Positions 1-10,662 are shown, numbered from the stretch's first letter. The stretch: 42,371 bases of DNA from Tritrichomonas foetus (GCA_001839685.1 MLAK01000469.1:10549-52919); one strand, 5' to 3'. Made by a program: numbers and translations. The notes: generated by a model not told the origin, from the letters alone.

Positions 1-291
1 TAAAAAAGCACGTTTATAAAAAGGACTTTTTTCATCAAAAAGTTTCTTATCGTCGATTTGCCATCACTTCACCGGAGTTTATCCTTAAACTGGTTAGATT
101 TTTTTAGATCAAGTTTTAGAATGGATGTTGGAAAAGTGTTCGTTTTCAGTTGTCACATTTTGAGTCTTCGTCTATTTGTTGGTCACTTGTTCAATAGCCA
201 CAAATAAACTTTTTGAATAGATTTCTATGCCAAATTGAACTTTTTCTGAACTATTGTAAAAAACAAAATTATGCCTACAAAAGAGGGCTTT

Positions 292-325
292 TCACTTCAT
301 TACTTAATTTCACTTCATTACTTAA
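292..325 (+). promoter_or_regulatory. Tandem Inr-like initiator motif before the DUF4419 gene
   Basis: A unit of about 17 bases, TTCACTTCATTACTTAA, occurs twice back to back and ends one base before ATG 327. Each copy contains TCACT followed by TTCATTA, which fits the trichomonad initiator (TCA+1Y[T/A]). Trichomonad transcripts usually have very short leaders, so the pair supports a start at 327 rather than at the in-frame ATG upstream. That transcription starts here is inference. Confidence 0.55.
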
Positions 326-326
326 G

Positions 327-1370
327 ATGGAAATCGAAAAGATAACTTTAGAACTGGAAGATTTAAAACCACCTCCATATCTCTTAAAAATTAACACTCT
401 TGAATCTATTCAAAGTAAATATTCTGATGCATGCTGTTCGTCAATAAAGAATGATCTTGTGTTAAATAGCCAGCATCCAGTTTTAGATGGTTTTGTTCGT
501 GCTTTTATTGATCATCGACCGGTTACAATTAGTTCTGATATCATCTGGCTTTTAATTGTTCAAGGCTTTTCATATCACGTGGAATATAATGCCGAAGAAT
601 TGAGATCAAAATTTGTCAATTTTCAAGGAAAACAAACATTGACTGTTGAAACAGACATTATTGATATTTCAAATCCTCTGAAATGGGAAGATATCTTTAG
701 TGGTTTTATTTCAAAAATTTCGGAATACACTGGAAAAGAATTGACTCAAGCATTAACTCCAAATTTCTCTACAACTACAACAACATCTTATTCAGCAGGC
801 TTGATTAGTATTATGGCATCCATGAAAAAATATTTTGGTTATGAAGGTAGGATGGTGGGCTGTGGAATTCCATCGGTTACAATTGAAGGTACTCTTCAAG
901 ATTGGGAACAAATTCAGGAAAAGCTAAAAGTTATTGAAAAGTATGATCTTGAATGGTGGGTTTCAAAACTTCATCCAATTATTGAAGAAATCATCAATAC
1001 AAAGAAAGGAAATGCTAATAAAGACTTTTGGCTTCATATGGTTCGATATAAAGATGGCAGTGGATTGTATGATCCATCATATATTGATGGTTGGATTTGC
1101 TCATTTTATCCGTATAACAAAAAAGGTCAGAGAAACTCATTGAATAAAATTTATGATCAAAACAAACTTCCACCAGAAGTTCTTCAAGTTCCTATGAAAT
1201 TGACAATTATCTATCCAGGGAAACCAGATGAAAAATATAATTGTACGATTTATAGTGGATTCTTTGGTTTAACACAAGATTTAAAAACATTGAACTTAAA
1301 ACCAGAAATCGGATGGATCATGACTAAACAACCATTAAACGATAATGAAAATAATGGAACAAATTTTTAA
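327..1370 (+). CDS. DUF4419 domain protein, 347 aa
   Basis: This is an intact frame for a protein of the DUF4419 family, whose biochemical role is unknown. Recognisable landmarks in order are: a block reading SDIIWLLIVQGFSYHVEYNA, then ELRSKFVNFQGKQTL; a PNFSTTTTTS segment; a CGIPSVTIEGTLQDW block followed by a conserved Trp pair (EWWVSKLHP); and near the C-terminus FW..M, SGLYDPSYIDGWI and FYPY. The domain covers nearly the whole protein. The frame is open back to an ATG at 213, but the tandem Inr-like motif at 292-325 sits between the two candidates and the 38 extra residues look non-conserved, so I use 327. There is no signal peptide or membrane segment, so it is probably cytosolic. The family call is firm; function is not inferable from the sequence. 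Confidence 0.85.
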   Translation: MEIEKITLELEDLKPPPYLLKINTLESIQSKYSDACCSSIKNDLVLNSQHPVLDGFVRAFIDHRPVTISSDIIWLLIVQGFSYHVEYNAEELRSKFVNFQGKQTLTVETDIIDISNPLKWEDIFSGFISKISEYTGKELTQALTPNFSTTTTTSYSAGLISIMASMKKYFGYEGRMVGCGIPSVTIEGTLQDWEQIQEKLKVIEKYDLEWWVSKLHPIIEEIINTKKGNANKDFWLHMVRYKDGSGLYDPSYIDGWICSFYPYNKKGQRNSLNKIYDQNKLPPEVLQVPMKLTIIYPGKPDEKYNCTIYSGFFGLTQDLKTLNLKPEIGWIMTKQPLNDNENNGTNF

Positions 1371-2867
1371 GATGCAGGTTTGAGCTAAATTTTATGTGGT
1401 GTTTATCTATTTTGATATGCATTTCAAATGTATAGTTAGTGAGAGTAGATCAGAATACTACAATTGCTACTTTCGAAAAGAGATATCCAATGTATATTAT
1501 GAGAAAAAAAAAAGAAATTCAATATTTTACATCCGATTTAATAAAAAGGAAAAGAACCTTTGTTAAAAAATATTTTTGTATGCCTCTTTCAATTGTTTTT
1601 TCATGTATGAAGGAAAAAATAATATAAAAAATATTGAATAAGTGAAGATTTTTTTTAGATTACGGTAAGTAATAATTTCTTCCAGCACATCTTCCATTTT
1701 CGTAAAAAGTATAAAGCATGTGCTTTCCCACTTTCCATGATGTCGAATAGTGGAATACTATACAATAGCTCTTGCTGCTGCTGATGCCCTTCTTTTACGT
1801 GGTGTTGTTGAATCATTAATTAATCATTGTAACTGAATAATAATAAATACACCAAAAATTGAATTGACTTAAGAAAAACTTCATCCAAAGGAACAAGTAA
1901 TGATACAAAAATATTTTTTGTGAACAAGGTTCTGGCGAATATTTTTTGAGACTTCGTCTCAAAAATATTCGCTAAAAAGTTTTCAATTATTTCTTTTACT
2001 TATATAAATTATTTTCAATGAAAATGTTTCACTTTTGATTCAAATTTTCAAATCAAATGTTTGTGAATTTTTAAATCGACTGTAAATTTGGAAAAAATCT
2101 CATCTTAATTTGATTCTTAAGGGATTTTGGAGATTTCTAACCGCCCGAAATAAGTTCGTTTAAAATTTATTCCAAAAATAGCGAAGAAGACCTCAACGCT
2201 CATCTTTTGCAAAATAAATCAGAATGAACTAAAGATTTATATATCTCAAAACCGATCTGATCCGAATTTTACAGCTGATAATTAATTTTCCAAATTTCCT
2301 CAAATCGATATATTGTTAATTTCTCCTCTATTAAGTAGTAGTATTTCAGACGTTATTCCTGATTATTTGATGTCAAAACATTTGGCTCAATTCATATGAA
2401 GTTATTATTCTTTAAAAATGTGAAACACAGTGGCCGCAAAAATTATTGAATTGATTGAATACCGAATTATAGCCTCTCAAAATTAATGAAGCAAAATCTC
2501 GCTTTAAAAGTCGATATCTTATAAATTAACTTATATTTCACAATAACACAACTTAAACACATTTTTCAAACATTTATTATTTTTAATTTCTAATATAATT
2601 CCCCAATAAACGAAAATCTTCTGAGAAAAAGACAAATGAATTTTGAAGAAAAAATTGATTTGACTATATATCTTTTGAAAAAAGTATACTCAATTGATTT
2701 TCATTACATATAGCCGATTTTTCAAAGAATTTTGTCTCAAATAACTTTTTATGACAATACTTTTTCTCAAATTTCGGATATTGTGATTTTGTTTTCCATC
2801 TTTTGAGTGATTCTCACATTTGATTCAATAGTTTCACAACTTTTTGATAACTTGAAATTCTAATAAA
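1371..2867. other. Intergenic, about 1.5 kb, no intact gene
   Basis: This stretch is A+T-rich and has no credible full-length gene. It holds a long near-perfect hairpin at 1935-1972, listed separately. It also has a short stop-free run at 1741-1836 with richer codon use (an Ala/Leu-rich peptide containing ALAAADALLLRG) that could be the eroded end of an older gene. A 62-codon open frame at 1439-1627 starts at GTG and looks random. A TCACA motif at 2834-2838, 34 bases before the next ATG, may be the initiator of the following gene. Confidence 0.6.
1935..1972. repeat. 38-base near-perfect inverted repeat (hairpin)
   Basis: The left arm GCGAATATTTTTTGAGAC and right arm GTCTCAAAAATATTCGC are reverse complements except for one extra T in the left arm. 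They flank a three-base TTC loop. Transcribed RNA or single-stranded DNA could fold into a stem of 17 pairs with one bulge. It lies in noncoding sequence about 560 bases after the DUF4419 gene and 900 before the BTB-like gene. A related TTGAGACGAAGTT occurs at about 4543-4555. Confidence 0.85.
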
Positions 2868-4115
2868 ATGACTTTGTCTATGGATGGACTTGCCCTTTAT
2901 CGACACATTCCTCATATAAATGATTTTACATTCATTATTGACACTCATAAATACCATTGCTCCAAAATCTTGGCAGCATTTATTTCACCAGCAGTAGCAA
3001 GATCAATCTCAAGCGATATTTTCTGTGATGTATTTCATATTCCAATTGATGATAACAATTTTATATTCAAACAAGTAATGCGATTAATGAGAGGAGAGGA
3101 AATAGAAATCACTTCAAAAAACTATCAATATTTATTAAATGTTGCTTCAATTTTGGAAAATCAAGAAATAATTAATAAAATAAATTCATTATCCATTTTT
3201 AAATTTGATGAACAAACAATTCTCAATTCAACAATGAAAAAATTGGAAAGAAATATGAATATTGACAATGAAATCGATTTTATTGCTGCGAGTGTAACAT
3301 CATTTCCAGCACGATCTTTAGCTGAATTTGATATTCCTACTTTATGGAGAATATTTTCATCATCATGTTTAAAAGCGAAAGAAGAATCTTCAATTTTTCA
3401 ATTAATCTGTGATTTAATTGAATTAAAAGGATATCAAGCAAAAGTTTTGTTAAATTGTGTTTATTATGAAAATTTATCATTATCGGAAATGGTTGATTTT
3501 GGTGAAATGATTAATGACTATCAATTAACTGGTCCAATAATGATGTCCTTAATAAAACGCTTACAAAAAATTGTTAAGCAGCATAAAAGAAACCCACTTC
3601 GAAAAATTTCAAATGAAGAAAGTTATGAATTCAAAGAAGGTAAGTCATTTGATGGAATTTTCGCACATCTTCAAAAACAATGGAACAAAAATGTTCAAGA
3701 TCAAAAAATATGTAAAATTACAACATCAAGCGGAGATTCACCAAAAGGAATAACAGATAATACTTGGAATGATTGTTGGTATTCTAAAAATGAACCTAAT
3801 TCTTGGATAAGATTTGATTTTCTAGATCATGCCGTGTCACTGACTCATTATTCTCTAAAAACTTTTATTGGTGGACCTCATAGTGGGCATTTGAAATCAT
3901 GGTCACTTGAAGGATCAAATGATGGGAAAATATGGAAAGTTATGGACCAACGTGATAATACAGAAGATCTAAACAATAGAAATAATTACTATACCTATAA
4001 ATGTGATGATCATGGAATTTACAGATATGTTAGACTCAAACAAACAGGAAAGAATCACAGAGGAAATGATTTTCTATTTTTATCAAACATAGAATTTTTT
4101 GGGGCTTTTATTTAG
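2868..4115 (+). CDS. BTB-like protein with C-terminal F5/8 type C (discoidin) domain, 415 aa
   Basis: The N-terminal part (about 15-105) reads like a divergent BTB/POZ fold: a DFTFIIDTHKYHCSKILAAF segment (residues 18-37), then SPAVARSISSD, typical of trichomonad BTB-like proteins. A helical BACK-like segment follows (about 110-250). The C-terminal 150 residues form a discoidin (F5/8C) domain, with SGDSPKGITDNTWNDCWYSK, NSWIRFDF, the YSLKTF strand, LKSWSLEGSNDGKIWKV, and a final YRYVRLKQTGKNHRGNDF and LSNIEFFG. In this family BTB parts mediate oligomer or cullin contacts and discoidin domains bind sugars or lipids. There is no signal peptide, so the discoidin domain probably works inside the cell. 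The start is the first ATG; a second Met four codons later is an alternative. The partner and ligand are unknown. Confidence 0.8.
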   Translation: MTLSMDGLALYRHIPHINDFTFIIDTHKYHCSKILAAFISPAVARSISSDIFCDVFHIPIDDNNFIFKQVMRLMRGEEIEITSKNYQYLLNVASILENQEIINKINSLSIFKFDEQTILNSTMKKLERNMNIDNEIDFIAASVTSFPARSLAEFDIPTLWRIFSSSCLKAKEESSIFQLICDLIELKGYQAKVLLNCVYYENLSLSEMVDFGEMINDYQLTGPIMMSLIKRLQKIVKQHKRNPLRKISNEESYEFKEGKSFDGIFAHLQKQWNKNVQDQKICKITTSSGDSPKGITDNTWNDCWYSKNEPNSWIRFDFLDHAVSLTHYSLKTFIGGPHSGHLKSWSLEGSNDGKIWKVMDQRDNTEDLNNRNNYYTYKCDDHGIYRYVRLKQTGKNHRGNDFLFLSNIEFFGAFI

Positions 4116-4679
4116 GACGACCCTGAGTGTTTTATATGCTTTTGCTACTATGCAAAAGGAATTGTAAATTCTTTTAGTTGATTAAATATCATTATATGTA
4201 TCTTTTTCTGATGCATTCTAAGTTCTGTTTCAATTAAGTTATATTTTGAGAATTCAACACCATTTATTTTCATAATACAGGAGTATTTCTTTTAATATAG
4301 TCACACTTCTATTTCATTTTTAGAATGACCAGAAAAGTGACACGATAAATGGTTGGATAATATTGTGTTTCCTGTTTATCTTGTTTTCGTTTAGCATTCA
4401 AATATCAACCAATGTAGATATCAAAAAGTTCTGAGTAGATTATCATTTCTAATATTATCTAAAGAAAAGGGGTTTCCTGAGAAACAGAAAAAGTGATTAC
4501 TGTTCATCAATTATGAAAATTCAAATTATTCACAACAGAAATTTGAGACGAAGTTGAATGATCGTTTTGAAATTTGAATGTTTAACGAATCATTTTGTAC
4601 ACATAATTGGTCAATGATATTTTTAACGTCAATTTCTTCAGAATTCGGCGACTGAAGTCTTGCGCAACCCTTTTTTCAC
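4116..4679. other. Intergenic, 564 bases, nothing supported
   Basis: The sequence is A+T-rich with no RNA gene or coding frame that I can support. The only notable piece is a TTGAGACGAAGTT segment near 4543-4555 that resembles half of the hairpin at 1935-1972. It ends in TTTTTTCACATG, where a TCACA initiator-like motif runs into the next start codon. Confidence 0.5.
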
Positions 4680-5708
4680 ATGATCAAGCCCCTAAAAATT
4701 TCCGTTAGTGCCGATAATATCACCGAAATACTTGGATACTATCATCACGAGCTTAGTCAACACACGAGTGATTTGAATACTTTAAAACAACACGTTCACA
4801 ACATTTTACAGCGAAATCAAATTAATACAAGTGCGAGCGATGGAATGGATATTTTCTTGGACAACAGCAACAAGCGCTTTGAAAGCTTTGCTGCTTCAAT
4901 TAAATCGATATCGAAACAAATCGTCCTTCTTGAAACAACCTACAAGCGCGACATTGAATTATCGGTCACAAAAATCACAGAATATATTGACAATTGCGTG
5001 AAAAAGTTAAATGAAAGAATTGACGATTTATCAGATTCTTATCAAAAAGAAAAAGAAAAAGAAATTGAATTTTCATTGAATAATGGGAGCCCAAAACAGA
5101 ATCAAAGTCCTCAAAAGCCTCGTTCTTCATTGAAAAAAGGATCAAAAAAGAAAAAACCGAATAGTCATGGTCAAAGAGAAAGGTTAAATTGTGTATCGTC
5201 CATTTCACAATCTAATCATAATGATAGCAATAATTCTCCAGGTGGTCCTTTAAATCATTCTCATTTACCACAATCATTTCCTTCTGGAAATGGAAACGCT
5301 ACCAACAACAATTCAAATAATACTCATAGTAATGTTAATTCAATATTTGATACGGCCAAATTGATGAATGAAATTTCTATACTCAAAAATTCCCTAAATG
5401 ACTATCGAAAAAATTCAACAAATGAGAAAGAAGAAATAAAAGAAATCCTTTTGAAAGCAAATCGTGAAATGTTTGATGAATTCAATAATGTTTATATAAA
5501 GCTTGATGATTTTGTTACTAAAAATGATTTAGATGCATTTCTCGCAGATAGAAAACCTTCCATATCACCTTATCAAACGCCAAGACTCCAGACCCCTCGG
5601 AGAACAGTTCATGTAACTTTAATTAATGGTGATTCTCTTCGTGGAAGGCCTCCACAGCAGCAGAAAAGCTCAGCATATAATTATGGGAAAAGCAGAACCT
5701 ATAGATAA
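4680..5708 (+). CDS. Coiled-coil protein of unknown function, 342 aa
   Basis: I do not recognise a named family. Residues 1-145 are mostly helical with heptad-like spacing, including a run KRFESFAASIKSISKQIVLL and a KLNERIDDLSDSYQKEKEKE stretch. Residues 146-220 are a basic, Ser/Asn/Pro-rich linker with a KKGSKKKK cluster and many Asn repeats. A second coiled coil runs from about 222 to 290. The tail (about 295-342) is Pro/Arg-rich, with TPRLQTPRRT and a basic end. There is no signal peptide or membrane segment. The layout (coil, disordered basic linker, coil, basic tail) suits a cytoskeletal or scaffold protein, which is inference only. A TCACA initiator-like motif overlaps the ATG. That would give an unusually short leader, so the exact start is less certain than the frame. 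Confidence 0.75.
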   Translation: MIKPLKISVSADNITEILGYYHHELSQHTSDLNTLKQHVHNILQRNQINTSASDGMDIFLDNSNKRFESFAASIKSISKQIVLLETTYKRDIELSVTKITEYIDNCVKKLNERIDDLSDSYQKEKEKEIEFSLNNGSPKQNQSPQKPRSSLKKGSKKKKPNSHGQRERLNCVSSISQSNHNDSNNSPGGPLNHSHLPQSFPSGNGNATNNNSNNTHSNVNSIFDTAKLMNEISILKNSLNDYRKNSTNEKEEIKEILLKANREMFDEFNNVYIKLDDFVTKNDLDAFLADRKPSISPYQTPRLQTPRRTVHVTLINGDSLRGRPPQQQKSSAYNYGKSRTYR

Positions 5709-6276
5709 TAGTATTATCAAATAATATTTTTTTCTTTTTGCGAAATGTGTTTCTTATGTTTGTTTGTTTTAAAATTTAATTTACCATAGCAATTTGTTTT
5801 AATTTTTCTTCATCTATTTTTACTGTTTGTTAATGTTCCATTACAAATAGTAGTCTTTTGGAATAATGAAGAAATAAGAATCTGACTATAAGATCTGATA
5901 TTGATATTATTATCTTGTTAATAATATCATTAACGCTAAATATAATCTATCTATTACAAAGACCAACTTTAGATCATCATAAAAATTATTGATGATGTAT
6001 TCAAGAGTTACCTGCTATATTGAAATTTGACTGAACGCTATGTTAATAACGGAATTTCTGACTAATCAAAAATCAATTGACTTTGTTTTCAAATCTAATT
6101 CATTCGAGTATTAGTATAATTCGATGATTTAGTTTAGATTTATTTTTTATTGATGACAGTTTCGATAATTTGAAAAACAATATGTTGGGTGAAAAGATTG
6201 ATGTTTTACAGAAAAAATCGGAAACTTTTCAATCAGTACCAGTTTTTCACCATTAAAAATTGTTTGTTTTAAATTG
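5709..6276. other. Intergenic, 568 bases, one short AT hairpin
   Basis: No gene is visible. At 5903-5928 the arms GATATTATTA and TAATAATATC pair perfectly around a six-base loop. In DNA this A+T-rich such a stem can arise by chance. In the frame of the next gene, stop codons at 6190 and 6199 set the upstream limit of its coding region. Confidence 0.5.
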
Positions 6277-7959
6277 ATGAATTTTACAATTGTTGCATTA
6301 CTACAGCAAAACATATTTTCTTCACTACTTTATACAGGATCAAACAAATGCTTTTATTTAGATAAATGCTCGATCTATAAAAGTTTCGCATACACATTTT
6401 TCAACATTGACAAATGAGTTTGGATTCATCGTTCAATTTTTTCTAATACGCTTCATCCCATAATATACAATGATTTCATCAATTATCCAACCAAAAAAAT
6501 TGTAAATGCGGCCAATGATAATATCCAAGATAGTTATTTTTCGAATATAAATGGTCCTTTGATAGATGTTTCATCAACAAATAAAGATTTCACCATAAGT
6601 GGAAGTAGTTTTTTCAACACAACAAGCGTCAAGTATTTATTTAAAATTGTCACTTCAGGCTCTTATACTTTTTCTGTGAAAAAGAATTGTTTTTTTGATG
6701 TAAATTGTAGCACATGCATCTTTTATAACTCCATTAAGAGTGAATTCAATATGAATTCTTTTTTTAAGTGTAATTCTACAGTAATAAAACAGTATGGAAA
6801 ATTAGACTTATCAATGAAAAATGTAAATTGTTCATTTAATTATAATCAATTTATGTATTTAGAAGCAGATATAACTACACCAAATAATGTTATTAAATAT
6901 GTATCTTTTGGGTATAACAATTTGAACTATTCACCAAATGAAGGACTATTGAATTGTTACAAATACAAGTATTTGGAGTTGAATTCTATCGCATTTATTA
7001 ATAACACTAGTCCAAAATATTTGTTTTATATTGGAGCTCCAATAGATGAAACAAAAGGAAACAAAGCATTTGTCATATCTTGTTATTTTGTGAATAATCT
7101 TTGTTCATCACTCTTCACTATCAATTCTGATATTGTTGAATTGAACTTTATAAAATGTTTTGCAGACACCGAAATTTCACAATACACTGGTAAGGCAATT
7201 CAGTATATTAATTGTACAAGTGAATATAAATTTGATCTAAATAATGTTAATAAGTGGATTTTTTCTAATATTACTAGTGTTGACACACCACTAGAAACAT
7301 ATGAATATGTTTGCAACATTCCTGCTTTATTTGAATGGCCTACACCAACAGAAGAAATTCCAGAAACATCTATTGAGCAAATCACATCAACCGAGCCATC
7401 ATTTTCGACTGAATCAACAATATTCATTGAATCTACAATTTCTATTGATCAAATAATATCAGTTAATCCAAATATATCAAGTAAGCCAATTATATCAAAT
7501 GAGCCAACGAAGTATACTGATGAAAAAACAACCAATGACGTTTCTAGTTCCACATCTGATATAGTGCCAGAACAAGAAACAAATTCGGATTTTAAAACTG
7601 ATGAAGCAACAAATGATCGATCTATCAACGAGACAATAACTGAAATTATTGCATTTACAGTTACTCCAACGAATGAATATCATCAAACAAAAAATAATAG
7701 GAAATTAATCATTGGCGTAGTTTCAGCATTAATGATAGTAATAATAATTGCTGTGATTGGAGTTTTGATTTTTTTGAGGTATAATAAGAAGCAAAGGTAT
7801 CGATATTCTAATTCATTAAGTGTACCTGATTCTTTAGATGGTATGAAATCAAATTCATCAATTGTTACAAGTTCGATACCAACACGATCAATTGAAATCG
7901 ATCCATTTTTATCAACAGATGGAAATAAAAATGTGATTGATTATTCCCTAATAATATGA
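6277..7959 (+). pseudogene. Surface-type single-pass membrane protein with in-frame TGA
   Basis: The frame runs from ATG 6277 to the stop at 7957-7959, about 560 codons, but TGA at 6415-6417 (codon 47) interrupts it. After that stop the frame stays open for over 500 codons with clearly coding composition. It has no ATG until 6751, so the intact part cannot start normally at its beginning. The product would have an N/S/F/Y-rich ectodomain with short repeating strands (FSNI, SSFFNT, SFFKCNS), as in trichomonad beta-helix surface proteins. A Ser/Thr/Glu/Pro-rich, mucin-like stalk (about 7343-7540) follows, then one membrane helix near 7700-7775 (IIGVVSALMIVIIIAVIGVL), a stop-transfer run RYNKKQRYRY and a short cytoplasmic tail. 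The family call is tentative. It may be a pseudogene, a sequencing error, or read through. Confidence 0.65.
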
Positions 7960-9356
7960 AATCAATTGACTTACATCAATATAAAGGTTTATTTTTAGTT
8001 TATATCAAATATTTCTCCGCAAATGGAAAGATTATAAATTGAAAGATATCAGAATCATTAAATGCGTTTCAAAATTCATTTATTTGTGAATAAAATTTTC
8101 TATCGAATATAAAATAATGTTTTTTCATTCATGAGTTCGCTTTTTTATCTTTGTAGAAGAAAGGAAAAAGCCACACACAAATATTTTTGAAATGATCATG
8201 AAAGTAATTTTATTGATGTCAAATTCCATGAATAGGATTTGCTAAATGTTGAGATAAAAAAAAATCTATATATTGTTAAATCTTTAATGCTTCTATTCAT
8301 GTTTCTATGATTTGGGTGCATTTTGAGAACAATATCAAAATCAATTTATCAATATTTTTTTGGGTCTTTTTTTTCTCTCAAAATTAACATAATTACATTT
8401 AATTTCTTAAAATTATACCTAAAGAATTTATGATACAGTGCAGCTTTCTACAGAATAATAATTCCCCAATTGGATTGTGTTTAATGTCTCTAAAATCGAT
8501 AGCAAGACGAAAATTATGTCAGATAATCAGTATAAATACAATTAGCTTTTCGACTCTAATCCATCTTGATTATCATTGTGAACTATTGGGTGATAACATT
8601 TGAATTAATAAAGCATTGAAAAATTTGTATTATTTCATTCGGAATCATAAGAATTCCTTTATCAAAAAATCAGATCATGTTGAATATGGGTGAATTTTTT
8701 CAATTTTTCCCATTGGCAGCTGCTGGATATAGAAGATATTTTTTCATATCAAATGAATCGTTTTTATTGATAAAGAAGTAAATAAATCCAAAAAACCATA
8801 ATAGGGAATAAAATGAACTTCGGTGAAAGTAGAAAAACTGGTTTTGATTTTCATATTGAAATTCACTAACTTTGAATTTTTTTTTTCAAACTTGCCTTAC
8901 CGATCTCACTTTTTGTGAAATCAGAAAAACTCTCCATATTCAAAAATCAATGATACGAGTTTTTGATAAAAATTGCTAACTGAAATGCGCTCAGTATCTT
9001 TATAAATAATAGGAATTTAGACATATATATATTAAATCATATTCATAAATATTATTAATAGACAATATTATGATTAAAAAAGATTTTACAAATTTATTTA
9101 ATAAGATAACATCAAAATATTCTTTCAAAATATTCAAAACTGACATTTTACATCATTCTTTTCATCGATTTTGTATTTATTTTATTCTAATAGATTTCTT
9201 GGAAATTCAAAATTGTGTGACATTATTTTCCACAATATTCAATATTTCAATTTTTTCTATATGTTAAATTTACATCATCTCAAAATTTCTTTATTTGCAG
9301 AAAATTTGATATAATCATTTTTAATATTTTGATTTGCATATTTTCCCAGTGTGAAC
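7960..9356. other. Intergenic, about 1.4 kb, nothing firm
   Basis: This is A+T-rich throughout. I see no RNA gene and no intact coding frame. The longest candidate, 65 codons at 9070-9267, is Phe/Ile/Lys/Asn-rich and looks like chance. A TCATT motif at 9315-9319, about 40 bases before the Myb gene start, could be its initiator. Confidence 0.5.
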
Positions 9357-10331
9357 ATGAAAAGCAGTAACTCACACCAAAAAAAGCGATTTGCTTTCAC
9401 ATGTGATGAAGACGATAAACTCAGAGAACTTGTAAGTAAGTACGGGGAAGACAATTGGTCGACAATCGCTTCAAAGATGAGGAAAAGATCAACGCGCAAA
9501 TGCAGGGATCGGTGGATCAATTATTTGTCGCCACTTGCGGTAAATGGAACCTGGTCACCCGAGGAGGATCGTCTTCTTTACGAGAAGGTCGAAATGTATG
9601 GACGAAAATGGAAATTCCTCACGCAGTTTTTCTATGGAAGGACTGACATTAATATAAAAAACCACTTCAACTTTCTTCAGAAGAAAGCAATGAAAACGGG
9701 CCAACTTACACAAAGCCTATCCAAAAATATTCTTTCTCAGAAGCCCCTGAATAATGCATCTAATATAATTCATAATATGACACAAGTTATAACGTCGACT
9801 GACGAGAATTCTCATACGAGTAATTCTACAACTATGATTAACCTTCATACTACTTTAAATCCAACTCATAATAATAGTATAAATCATAATGTAAATAATC
9901 ATATTAATAATCACATGAATTCTAGTCATAACATGGATAATAATATAGAAGCCATTAGTAATAGTATTCAACATCATGACATCAATCATAGTAATGCTTA
10001 TAATTGCCAACCAATCATACAAAATTACCCACCACTTCATAATAACAATAATAATAATAATCTAAATAAATCATATGATATTAATCATATGTATAACAAC
10101 AATTATAATTCTACGAATAGTAGAAACGATGCTCATTATAATCAAAATAATGGTGGGGATAATAATAAATACCAGAATAACGGGGTGAGTCCTGGTGGTA
10201 CGGAGCAAAATGACGAAGAGAAGCATGAAACTTTTGATGAAAAGATGTTTGAAGAATTTATTAATGGGCTTGAATACCCAACAATTGGATCAAATGAATT
10301 TGATCAAATGATTGATTTTTTCTACTTTTAA
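9357..10331 (+). CDS. R2R3 Myb-like DNA-binding protein, 324 aa
   Basis: Two Myb repeats lie near the N-terminus. The first (about 11-58) has DEDDKLRELVSKYG, NWSTIASKM and RKCRDRWINYLSP. The second (about 60-110) has GTWSPEEDRLLYEKVEMYG, KWKFLTQFF and RTDINIKNHFNFL. The first repeat has Phe where the leading Trp usually stands. Proteins of this type are sequence-specific transcription factors in the nucleus; trichomonads carry many. Residues 115-285 are a low-complexity Asn/His/Ser tract, and the last 35 residues are acidic and aromatic (FDEKMFEEFINGLEYP), possibly an activation segment. The frame is open two codons further upstream from GTG, but ATG 9357 is the first Met. The DNA for the Myb repeats is visibly richer in G+C than the Asn-rich part. 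Target genes cannot be read from here. Confidence 0.9.
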   Translation: MKSSNSHQKKRFAFTCDEDDKLRELVSKYGEDNWSTIASKMRKRSTRKCRDRWINYLSPLAVNGTWSPEEDRLLYEKVEMYGRKWKFLTQFFYGRTDINIKNHFNFLQKKAMKTGQLTQSLSKNILSQKPLNNASNIIHNMTQVITSTDENSHTSNSTTMINLHTTLNPTHNNSINHNVNNHINNHMNSSHNMDNNIEAISNSIQHHDINHSNAYNCQPIIQNYPPLHNNNNNNNLNKSYDINHMYNNNYNSTNSRNDAHYNQNNGGDNNKYQNNGVSPGGTEQNDEEKHETFDEKMFEEFINGLEYPTIGSNEFDQMIDFFYF

Positions 10332-10662
10332 AATATAAAGGATAATAATTAGATGCTTTTCATGTATGTATATATAAATTTTTGTTTGTATTTATAAAGT
10401 GTATTTTATTAAAATCATGAATCAAAAATTTCATTTTCTTGTATTTCTGCAGTAATTCTACTTTCATGTTTTATTTGCGATTTAATGTTTTTGTTAATTT
10501 AAATTTGTTCTGTTTTTAACCACAAGAATATCATTCATTATCGTTCTGGATTTCTCTTTAATGATGCAATTCACGTTTATGTCGGGTCATTTATGGGGGA
10601 AATCACTCACTTTGTTGTAATCATGAATAAATTTATGTATGTGAGTGTGGTAAAGCAAACTC

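Noticed and set aside
213..326. N-terminal extension of the DUF4419 protein from ATG 213
   Set aside because: The added 38 residues show no domain similarity, and two Inr-like motifs lie between this ATG and 327.
1439..1627. 62-codon plus-strand frame
   Set aside because: It begins with GTG and is Lys/Phe/Ile-rich with no motif; expected by chance in AT-rich DNA.
9070..9267. 65-codon plus-strand frame before the Myb gene
   Set aside because: Low-complexity Phe/Ile/Lys/Asn composition, no motif and no initiator.
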